Shown here: positions 6,850-13,174 of the stretch, in pieces
Position numbering within the stretch: the stretch's first letter is position 1
Layout: every line of letters starts with the position of its first letter
Source: Deltaproteobacteria bacterium UBA6930
GTDB lineage: Bacteria > Myxococcota_A > UBA9160 > UBA6930
Assembly (NCBI GenBank): GCA_002450755.1
Contig: DKAI01000109.1
Coordinates: forward strand, 1 to 15,346
Direction of reading: 5' to 3'
Length of the DNA stretch: 15,346 nt
Translations under genes and position numbers: made by a program
Notes under the pieces: generated by a model
What the model saw: the letters and a program-made list of their open reading frames with translations, nothing else
Database searches by the model: none
What the model was told of the DNA's origin: nothing

Positions 6850-8022
6850 ATGAAACCTGCTTTCGAGCTAAGCGATGACCAGAAACTCATTTTAGACTCC
6901 GCAGATAAATATGCGCGAGAACGACTCTACCCACTCTCACAGCGGATGGACGACGAAGAATGGTTTCCCGAAACCGAATTTCGCGCGCTTGGAAAGGAAG
7001 GTTACTTGGGAATAACCGTACCTCCGGAACTAGGGGGCGCCGGGCTGAGCCTTTGGGATAGTGGTCTCGTCCTGCAAGCATTCTCTCGATGGAATCATGC
7101 ATTCGCCCTTTCCTGGGTAGCCCACGAGAACCTCTGTCTTAACAATATCTACAGAAATGCCGACCCGGCCTTACAATCGCGGTACCTGCCCGGTTTATGC
7201 GACGGTTCGCTCATCGGAGCGTTAGGGCTTACCGAACCGGGTGCGGGTTCTGACGCTCTTGGAAGCATGGCGACTACTGCGGTACGTGACGGTGAAGATT
7301 ACATAATTAACGGCAGGAAACTTTACATAACTAACGGTCCGGTAGCGGATGTTATTCTGCTCTACTGCAAAACTAACCCGGAGGATGGCGCGCACGGTAT
7401 TTCTGCATTTGTAGTGGAAATGGATAGTCCCGGAGTCTCGGTAACCCAGAAGCTTAAGAAGATGGGCTTCAGAGGATCTCCCACTGCGGAGCTAGCATTT
7501 GAAGACTGCAGAGTACCAGCGAAAAATATAGTTGGTAAAGAGAACGAGGGCGTTCGTTGCGTAATGAGTGGACTCGACCTCGAAAGAGCCATGATTTCTC
7601 CACTCTGCGTTGGCATTGCAGAGCGGGCAGTAAGCCTCTCGGTAGACTACTCCCGACAACGCGAGCAATTTGGTCAGCCCATTGCCAACTTCCAAATGGT
7701 CCAATCCCACTTAGCTGACATGTACGTCGAAATGGACACGATGAAGATCTACAACTGGAGATGCCTCTCATCCCTCGATGAACTTAGGCCTGGAGAAGGT
7801 GGAAGAGGTTGGGCTCATAAACTTTCAGCAGCCTCCGTAATGTATTGCGCAAACGGACTAAACAAGGTCCTCGATCACGCTTCCCAAGTTCATGGCGGCT
7901 ACTCCTACATTTGGGAAACCGAATTGAATCGACTGTATCGAAGTATCAAGCTACTTGAGATTGGTGCCGGTACCACGGAGGTTCGCAAAATAATCATCGC
8001 GGAAGAGCTTCTCAAAGAATAG
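6850..8022 (+). CDS. isovaleryl-CoA-dehydrogenase-type acyl-CoA dehydrogenase
   Basis: This 390-residue FAD enzyme has the usual acyl-CoA dehydrogenase length and motifs: GALGLTEPGAGSD (123-135), the ITNG segment (160-163), GFRGSPTAELAFEDCRVP (206-223), RQREQFGQP (269-277) and QVHGG (346-350). Glu245 lies in MSGLDLER (239-246), which is where isovaleryl-CoA dehydrogenase keeps its catalytic base. The usual base position near the C-terminus (Glu376 of the medium-chain enzyme) is Ala373 in IGAGT. That swap is diagnostic of the isovaleryl-CoA dehydrogenase branch, which also holds some citronellyl-CoA-type enzymes. It would make the 2,3-double bond in a beta-methyl acyl-CoA before carboxylation by the divergent carboxylase. 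The ATG at 6850 begins a gene that ends 10 nt before the MmgE/PrpD start. Confidence 0.9.
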   Translation: MKPAFELSDDQKLILDSADKYARERLYPLSQRMDDEEWFPETEFRALGKEGYLGITVPPELGGAGLSLWDSGLVLQAFSRWNHAFALSWVAHENLCLNNIYRNADPALQSRYLPGLCDGSLIGALGLTEPGAGSDALGSMATTAVRDGEDYIINGRKLYITNGPVADVILLYCKTNPEDGAHGISAFVVEMDSPGVSVTQKLKKMGFRGSPTAELAFEDCRVPAKNIVGKENEGVRCVMSGLDLERAMISPLCVGIAERAVSLSVDYSRQREQFGQPIANFQMVQSHLADMYVEMDTMKIYNWRCLSSLDELRPGEGGRGWAHKLSAASVMYCANGLNKVLDHASQVHGGYSYIWETELNRLYRSIKLLEIGAGTTEVRKIIIAEELLKE

Positions 8023-8032
8023 GGAGAGTAGA

Positions 8033-9382
8033 ATGAACGAAAACGCGGGAGCAACACGTGCACTTGCCAGATATGCGAGAGACCTAAAGTTTGAAAGTCT
8101 AACTCCAGAGGCGACTGAAGTCGCTCGACACTGCCTTTTGGACTCAATCGGATGTGCACTAGCGGGCTCATCCGAAGAATTGGTCAATATTCTTGTTTCC
8201 AACGTCGTACATCCTGAAGGATCGAGTAGCGCGCGACTACTTGGTCGCGTCGAGCACGCTTCAACCTTGACCGCTGCTCTAGTGAATGGAGCCATGGCCC
8301 ATGCCTTGGATTACGATGACACTCACATGAGGATGTTTGGACACCCTACTGTTCCTGTAATACCAGCACTGCTTGCAATTTCGGAGTCGGAGAACCTTTC
8401 AGGCAAGGATCTTCTCGTATCACTTATCGCTGGAGTCGAAGTCGAAACCCGACTAGGTGCTCTCCTGAATCCTGAACACTACAGTGTTGGCTTTCATGCA
8501 ACTGGAACCATCGGGTCAATTGGTGCTGCCGCAGCTGCCGCGCACGCTCTGAGACTTGACGAAGAGCGCTTTTGCCATGCTCTGGCTCTCGGTGCAACAC
8601 AAGCTGCAGGTTTAAAGGCTAGCTTTGGGTCGATGGCGAAGCCCCTTCATGCTGGCTGCGCAGCTCAATCAGGTTTGATGTCGGCGCTTCTGGCCAGAGG
8701 CGGCTTTACTGGTAACCCCAAGCTTATCGAGACCGAGCAAGGTTTTGCCGCCGCACTCCACGGGGAAGGCTGTTCCGAGAAGGAACTAGAACGTTTCGAA
8801 AATCAATTTTTAATCGAGGATACCCTGTTTAAATATCACGCGGCCTGCTACCTCACCCACGCTGCAATCGATGCTAGTCGACAACTCGTCATGGAAGGCG
8901 TTAAGCCCCAGAATGTCGTCTCCGTGGAGGTGAAAATTTCTCCGGAACTTTTTAAAGTTTGCACTATTCCTAACCCCAAGACTGGCCTGGAGGGAAAGTT
9001 CAGTGTGCGCGCAACTGTAGCGATGGCCCTTCTCGACATCGACACCAGCGACCTTCGCTCCTACACCGATCAACAAATGTCTTCTGACGAATTGATTAAA
9101 TTACGCGAAAAAATAACGTTGACCGGTGTCGATGAACTAACGACGACTCAAGCTCAAGTAATAATTCAAACTGACAGCGGTCAGACGGAGTCATTCGGTG
9201 ACGCGGGGATACCCAACAAGGATTTAGATGAGCAATGGACTAGGCTCAGCTCCAAATTTGATGTATTGGCTGGGCCAGTAGTAGGCACTAGAGCTAAAAA
9301 ACTTCACAAATGTATTGAAAACGTTGAAGCGCTGGAATCAGCACGCGACCTTCTTGACTACGCGCGCCCTAAGCTCGCATAG
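8033..9382 (+). CDS. MmgE/PrpD family protein
   Basis: This 449-residue protein has the normal length for the MmgE/PrpD family, whose characterised members include 2-methylcitrate dehydratase and cis-aconitate decarboxylase. The family signature lies at about 85-115, with NGAMAHALDYDDTH followed by MFGHPTVPVIPA. A second conserved block, GSMAKPLHAGCAAQSG, lies at about 199-214. No methylcitrate synthase or lyase gene is in the window, so a methylcitrate role is not supported. Many family members of unknown substrate occur next to acyl-CoA and CoA-transferase genes, and here it probably dehydrates or decarboxylates an acid of the same pathway. GGGAG, starting at the last base of the upstream stop, lies 6 nt before the ATG, so it forms an operon with the acyl-CoA dehydrogenase. 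Confidence 0.85.
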   Translation: MNENAGATRALARYARDLKFESLTPEATEVARHCLLDSIGCALAGSSEELVNILVSNVVHPEGSSSARLLGRVEHASTLTAALVNGAMAHALDYDDTHMRMFGHPTVPVIPALLAISESENLSGKDLLVSLIAGVEVETRLGALLNPEHYSVGFHATGTIGSIGAAAAAAHALRLDEERFCHALALGATQAAGLKASFGSMAKPLHAGCAAQSGLMSALLARGGFTGNPKLIETEQGFAAALHGEGCSEKELERFENQFLIEDTLFKYHAACYLTHAAIDASRQLVMEGVKPQNVVSVEVKISPELFKVCTIPNPKTGLEGKFSVRATVAMALLDIDTSDLRSYTDQQMSSDELIKLREKITLTGVDELTTTQAQVIIQTDSGQTESFGDAGIPNKDLDEQWTRLSSKFDVLAGPVVGTRAKKLHKCIENVEALESARDLLDYARPKLA

Positions 9383-9400
9383 TTTACCCCTGGGGGATTA

Positions 9401-9498
9401 GGGCTCTCTTTCGCGAACCTTCCCAGGACGTACGTCCTAAAATGACCTTGACCTGGGGCCCATTCGAGAACACAATAAAGGTGGGGATGAGAGAGCCC
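9401..9498 (+). other. structured non-coding segment with nested inverted repeats
   Basis: GGGCTCTCT (9401-9409) is a perfect reverse complement of AGAGAGCCC (9490-9498), an outer 9-bp stem enclosing 80 nt. Inside it, CCCAGG (9422-9427) pairs with CCTGGG (9452-9457), and AGGACGTACGTCCT (9425-9438) is a perfect 14-bp palindrome. GGTGGG (9480-9485) can pair with CCCACC (9496-9501), which competes with the outer stem for 9496-9498. Two TTCGNGAA motifs lie at 9410-9417 and 9463-9470. I do not recognise a known riboswitch or small RNA. It could be a leader, attenuator, small RNA or operator cluster for the amidohydrolase gene. Confidence 0.5.
9448..9476 (+). promoter_or_regulatory. candidate sigma-70-type promoter for the amidohydrolase gene
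   Basis: TTGACC (9448-9453) matches five of six bases of a -35 box. It is followed after 17 nt by CACAAT (9471-9476), which matches four of six bases of a -10 box. Transcription would begin near 9483 and leave a leader of about 110 nt. Found by eye only. Confidence 0.28.
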
Positions 9499-9536
9499 AC
9501 CAACCAGCGGTAAAGGCGGGCTTTCGGCCTAAGCGG

Positions 9537-9560
9537 GTGGCTACTGAAGTGGCTACTAAA
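9537..9560 (+). repeat. tandem 12-nt direct repeat
   Basis: GTGGCTACTGAA (9537-9548) is followed at once by GTGGCTACTAAA (9549-9560), two copies differing at one base. It lies between the inverted repeats and the Shine-Dalgarno of the amidohydrolase gene. It could be a regulator site with one face per copy, or simple slippage. Confidence 0.6.
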
Positions 9561-9592
9561 ATTGAGACAAACAACTTTTGGAGAGAGTATCC

Positions 9593-11308
9593 ATGGCGAC
9601 ATTCGACAAAATCATTGTTAACGGAACGATCGTAGATGGCACACGCGCGCCACGATTTCGAGGAAGCCTCGGAATCAAAGACGGAGTAATAACGGAAATC
9701 ACCCGAGGCGAACTGGATGCCGGAGACGCCGATGAAGTGCTCGACGCCAAGGGGCTAGTGGTAGCGCCGGGATTTGTTGATCTCCACACTCACTACGACG
9801 CTCAGATCCAATGGGATCCTTACGCGACCCTTTCGGGTTGGCACGGAGTTACTTCTCTAGTACTCGGAAATTGCGGATTTGGATTTGCGCCCGTAGCCCC
9901 CGAAAACAGAGACCGGGCAATGCTCAGTATGTCTCGAGTTGAAGCGATCCCTTTTGAATCGATGAAAGCTGGAATGCTTTGGGACTGGATAACTTTCCCG
10001 GAATGGTTGGACACTCTAGAGCGGATTCCGAAAGGAGTAAACGTCCTATCGTACGTCCCAGTGGGCCCCCTGATGATATGGGTCATGGGTTTGGAAGCAG
10101 CTAAAACGCGCAGCGCCACCGAAGCTGAGGTAAAGGAAATGTGCCGCTTGCTCGAACTTTCACTTGACGCTGGAGGTTGCGGTTGGTCGGTTCAGCGCCT
10201 GGGTGACGGATTCATGTCACTTCAGAGGGACTACGATGGCACACCTATGGTAACGGACTGTATGGACGACGATCTGTGCCTCGCCTTCGCGGAAGTTTTA
10301 AAGAAGCGTGGCAGCAAAGGACACATACAAATCACGCAAGCAAGCGACGACATCCGCGGAGACATGAAATTCGTGGAGAAGCTCGCTGAGGTCTCTGGGT
10401 GCCCAGTTCTTTACAATGCGATCTTGGCAAACGAATATTACCCGAAACAACATCGAAGGTTGGTCGATTGGGTCAATCAATGCCAAGACCGAGGGAATCA
10501 GGTTTGGGGACAGCTTTTAACAACGGGAAACGACTTTTCCTTCACGTTTGAGGACTTCAACCTTCTAGACGGTCAAGATTGCTGGCGAGAAGTAACGCTC
10601 GGAACGATTGAAGAAAAAATGGCAAAGATGCAGTTACCGAAAAACAGAGAAGCTCTGCGTGACGATTACGATAATGGTCGAATGCCTGTCGCAACTGGCC
10701 CAATTCAAGAGTTCATGATTTTGGAGGTGAAGAACCCCGCAAACAAGAAGTACGAGGGCAAGCGCATCCGCGAGCTTGAGGCTATTAGCGGGAAACACCC
10801 AATTGATACCCTTCTAGATATGGTAGTCGAGGAGAACCTAGAGACAGTGATCTTCACTCCCGCGTTCAATACGGACCCAGGATATAACAAGGAGCTTCTT
10901 GATTCGGAGTATACGGTCCCTGGCGTTTCTGACGGTGGCGCACACACGAAATTCGTGACACTTGGTTCGTATACAACCGACTTTATAGCGGACTTCACGA
11001 GGGACCAAGAAAATTGCAGTCTAGAAGAAGCGCATTACCGTCTCTCTGCTTTGCCTTCCAGAATGGCTGGTTTCAATGACAGAGGAATTATTGGCGAAGG
11101 AAAGCCTGCCGACTTAGTCATATACGACTTCGAAAACTTAAGATCCACGGAATCTGAGATTGTTCATGATTTTCCTGCCAACGAATGGAGGCGAATTAGA
11201 AAGGCCGATGGATATCGCTGGATCATGGTAAATGGTGAGGTCACATTCGAGGAAGGTGACTGCACCGGAAATACTCCGGGCCGTCTACTTAGGAACGGCA
11301 ACGGATAA
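9593..11308 (+). CDS. D-aminoacylase-like amidohydrolase (amidohydrolase family 3)
   Basis: This 571-residue protein resembles N-acyl-D-amino-acid deacylases, cytoplasmic TIM-barrel metal hydrolases. It shows the N-terminal beta-sandwich, the metal motif HTHYD (65-69), GNCGFGF (92-98) with Cys94 where D-aminoacylases have a bridging cysteine, and SDGGAH (446-451) with Asp447 as catalytic acid. It also has the closing strand GEGKPADLVIYD (501-512). The two middle-barrel His ligands seem replaced: the expected positions read Thr-Gln (248-249) and Tyr-Asn (274-275). That suggests one metal or altered chemistry. The substrate is unknown, and amide or lactone hydrolysis are both possible. I chose the ATG at 9593 because GGAGAG (9580-9585) lies 7 nt upstream; a TTG at 9578 would add five residues. 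It is preceded by a 210-nt non-coding stretch and followed by a strong terminator. Confidence 0.8.
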   Translation: MATFDKIIVNGTIVDGTRAPRFRGSLGIKDGVITEITRGELDAGDADEVLDAKGLVVAPGFVDLHTHYDAQIQWDPYATLSGWHGVTSLVLGNCGFGFAPVAPENRDRAMLSMSRVEAIPFESMKAGMLWDWITFPEWLDTLERIPKGVNVLSYVPVGPLMIWVMGLEAAKTRSATEAEVKEMCRLLELSLDAGGCGWSVQRLGDGFMSLQRDYDGTPMVTDCMDDDLCLAFAEVLKKRGSKGHIQITQASDDIRGDMKFVEKLAEVSGCPVLYNAILANEYYPKQHRRLVDWVNQCQDRGNQVWGQLLTTGNDFSFTFEDFNLLDGQDCWREVTLGTIEEKMAKMQLPKNREALRDDYDNGRMPVATGPIQEFMILEVKNPANKKYEGKRIRELEAISGKHPIDTLLDMVVEENLETVIFTPAFNTDPGYNKELLDSEYTVPGVSDGGAHTKFVTLGSYTTDFIADFTRDQENCSLEEAHYRLSALPSRMAGFNDRGIIGEGKPADLVIYDFENLRSTESEIVHDFPANEWRRIRKADGYRWIMVNGEVTFEEGDCTGNTPGRLLRNGNG

Positions 11309-11345
11309 CGTAACCTTCGAGGAGTCACGAACTCCGAGAAACTTG

Positions 11346-11384
11346 AAGAGAGGTCGGCGGAATTTTTCTCCGACCTCTCTTTTT
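11346..11384 (+). terminator. strong intrinsic terminator
   Basis: AAGAGAGGTCGG (11346-11357) pairs perfectly with CCGACCTCTCTT (11370-11381), a 12-bp stem with a 12-nt loop. It ends in a run of T at 11380-11384. It lies 37 nt after the amidohydrolase stop and about 60 nt before the dienelactone hydrolase gene, separating two transcription units. Confidence 0.9.
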
Positions 11385-11388
11385 GCAG

Positions 11389-11415
11389 TGCTCTGTTAAA
11401 AATTACAAGAGAGCA
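11389..11415 (+). promoter_or_regulatory. small inverted repeat upstream of the dienelactone hydrolase operon
   Basis: TGCTCT (11389-11394) and AGAGCA (11410-11415) form a 6-bp inverted repeat around a 15-nt AT-rich spacer. It sits between the terminator and the next gene, where the promoter should be. This could be an operator, but a 6-bp repeat may be chance. Confidence 0.22.
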
Positions 11416-11447
11416 TTACCCCTAACCCCAACATCAGGAGTCCCCCC

Positions 11448-12182
11448 ATGGCAAACAACGAACGCGTAACAATCACACTACCAGACGGTGCCTCAATGGG
11501 CGCTTACGTCGCCTCACCCGACACCCCTGGCCCGCACGCCTCTGTGATCATCTGGATGGAAATTTTTGGAGTCAACACTCATATCCAAAGTGTTGTCGAC
11601 CGAGTGGCTGCGGAAGGTTATGTCGCCATTGCACCAGACTTTTTTCACCGCTCCGGTCCGGGATTAGAGCTCGGCTACGACGAGGATGGATTCACTGAAG
11701 GCGTAAAGCACATGACCGCACTTGAAGCCGACAACATGGTCGCTGACGCAAAAGCGTCCGTCGAATACCTACGTGGACGGAGCGACACAACAGAGAAGGT
11801 TGGAGTTATGGGGTTCTGCATAGGAGGACACATGACTTACCTTACCGCCGCTGAAACCGATGTAGCTGCTGCCGTTTCTTTTTATGGTGGTGGAATCTCC
11901 GCTCCACAAGGGCCCGGAGGAGCTCCGTCAACGGTAAGCCGCACGTCAAAAATTTCATCCAAAATCATCTGCCTTTACGGAGAGAAAGACGAGCACATCC
12001 CTCTCGACCAGGTAGAGGAAGTGAAGCAGGCTCTTAGTTCAGCAGGTATTGACCACGAAGTTCATGTCTACCCAGATGCTGATCATGGGTTTTTCTGTGA
12101 CATGAGAGATAGCTATCACCCAAGCTCTGCGTCTGATGCATGGGACCGAGTCAAGGCCGTCTTTAACGAAAACTTGAGGTAG
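11448..12182 (+). CDS. dienelactone hydrolase family protein
   Basis: This 244-residue alpha/beta hydrolase matches carboxymethylenebutenolidase (dienelactone hydrolase) in length and motifs. The nucleophile elbow GFCIGG (122-127) has Cys124 rather than Ser. Asp181 (in GEKDEHIP) and His213 (in PDADHGF) complete the triad. Glu38 in WMEIFGVN matches the Glu that gates the cysteine in the Pseudomonas enzyme, where the residues are Glu36, Cys123, Asp171 and His202. The catalytic set is therefore intact. The family opens enol-lactones; members outside chlorocatechol pathways act on other lactones or esters. Here it could open a lactone made by the LLM flavoprotein further along. AGGAG lies about 10 nt before the ATG. 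The next gene starts 13 nt after the stop, and this is the first gene of a four-gene operon. Confidence 0.88.
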   Translation: MANNERVTITLPDGASMGAYVASPDTPGPHASVIIWMEIFGVNTHIQSVVDRVAAEGYVAIAPDFFHRSGPGLELGYDEDGFTEGVKHMTALEADNMVADAKASVEYLRGRSDTTEKVGVMGFCIGGHMTYLTAAETDVAAAVSFYGGGISAPQGPGGAPSTVSRTSKISSKIICLYGEKDEHIPLDQVEEVKQALSSAGIDHEVHVYPDADHGFFCDMRDSYHPSSASDAWDRVKAVFNENLR

Positions 12183-12195
12183 AGGACCCAAACTA

Positions 12196-12765
12196 ATGAA
12201 GCTCGCATGCGTAGTGGGCGCTGCCACTAAGCCCGGAAGGCTTGGAAATGCCATCGCGTTCTTGTCCGAGGTAGCGAGTGCTGCCTCGGACTCCGTAGAT
12301 GTCATAGACTTAGCACTAACCAAAGTCGAAATATGCGACGGGAGGCCGTCCGACCAATATTCTCAAGAGACGCAGAACACGATCAAGACTATTGGATCGG
12401 CGGACTCAGTAATTTTCGGATCGCCTGTATATAGGGCAACCTACCCCGGAGTGTTAAAAAACCTCTTGGACCATCTTCCTGTTGCTGCCCTGAAAGACAA
12501 GCCGGTAGGGATAATTGCCATGGCGGCAGGATTTCACCACTATCTTGGCGTGGACAGCCACATGAGGTTTGTCCTTGCTTGGTTCGGAGCGCTAACTCTT
12601 CCAAACAGTGTCTACCTAACAAATGAAGATTTTACTGATGGAAAGCTCTCAAGTGAGCAAGCAAAAAAAGATCTCCAAGATCTCATATCAACTACTAGGC
12701 AATTCTACTTGGCACTTCGAGAAAAAGAATATGGCCCAACCCCACTAGCAGCAAAACCCTGGTAA
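12196..12765 (+). CDS. NAD(P)H-dependent FMN reductase
   Basis: This 189-residue flavodoxin-fold protein resembles the SsuE/MsuE group of NAD(P)H:FMN reductases. The N-terminal loop after the first strand (VVGAATKPGRLGNA) binds the FMN phosphate. The segment GSPVYRATYPGVLKNLLDHLP (75-95) is the characteristic block of the group, and KPVGIIAMAAG follows at 102-112. Such enzymes make free reduced FMN for a partner monooxygenase. The LLM flavoprotein gene two genes further on is an obvious candidate partner, which is inference from position. AGAGGA (12181-12186) lies 9 nt before the ATG. The next gene begins 16 nt after the stop. Confidence 0.85.
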   Translation: MKLACVVGAATKPGRLGNAIAFLSEVASAASDSVDVIDLALTKVEICDGRPSDQYSQETQNTIKTIGSADSVIFGSPVYRATYPGVLKNLLDHLPVAALKDKPVGIIAMAAGFHHYLGVDSHMRFVLAWFGALTLPNSVYLTNEDFTDGKLSSEQAKKDLQDLISTTRQFYLALREKEYGPTPLAAKPW

Positions 12766-12781
12766 AAACAAGGAGCATTCT

Positions 12782-13159
12782 ATGAGTCCAGAAGAAATCG
12801 TCACTAATTTTTGCAAATCTATTGAAAGTGACCCCGCAGCCGCACTTGAGTTGCTCGATGAGAACTGCTTTTATCACAACATCCCGATGGAGCCCATCGA
12901 AGGAATCGACAACATAAAACATTTTTTTGCAGGTTTCGCCAAAACTATTTCAGGACTGCGCTTTGAGGTTCTGAACCAAGTGACAAGCGGTAATGTCGTC
13001 ATGAATGAACGAATCGATTACTTCGTACTTAACGGACAAACCAAAGAATCGGGACTGCCAGTAACAGGTGTTTTCGAAATTAAAAATGGAAAAATCTCAT
13101 CTTGGCGAGACTACTTCGACCTTAAAACGATGGAAAAACTTTTGGACCCTGGAAACTAA
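12782..13159 (+). CDS. limonene-1,2-epoxide-hydrolase-like protein (NTF2/SnoaL fold)
   Basis: This 125-residue protein has the NTF2/SnoaL-like fold. Tyr31, Asn33, Arg77, Asp79 and Asp110 match the five active-site residues of Rhodococcus limonene-1,2-epoxide hydrolase (Tyr53, Asn55, Arg99, Asp101, Asp132). The spacing is identical: 2, 44, 2 and 31 residues. The local motifs are FYHNIPM, NERIDYF and WRDYFD. That enzyme adds water to an epoxide in one step without a covalent intermediate. An intact set makes epoxide hydrolysis likely, although related folds (polyketide cyclases, isomerases) exist. The protein is shorter at the N-terminus than the 149-residue Rhodococcus enzyme. AGGAG (12771-12775) lies 6 nt before the ATG. 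It sits between a flavin reductase and a CoA-transferase-family gene, in keeping with terpene-like substrate oxidation. Confidence 0.82.
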   Translation: MSPEEIVTNFCKSIESDPAAALELLDENCFYHNIPMEPIEGIDNIKHFFAGFAKTISGLRFEVLNQVTSGNVVMNERIDYFVLNGQTKESGLPVTGVFEIKNGKISSWRDYFDLKTMEKLLDPGN

Positions 13160-13174
13160 CCAGGGGAAACTTCA

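Noticed and set aside
8033..9382. 2-methylcitrate dehydratase (prpD) assignment
   Set aside because: The protein is in the right family, but no methylcitrate synthase or lyase gene is nearby and the family has many other substrates.
9401..9560. 6S RNA, tmRNA or SRP RNA in the structured intergenic region
   Set aside because: I compared remembered conserved elements of these RNAs and found no convincing match, so the region is left unassigned.
9384..9602. 72-codon minus-strand frame across the structured intergenic region
   Set aside because: It depends on the inverted-repeat region staying open by chance, runs into the amidohydrolase start and has no recognisable family pattern.
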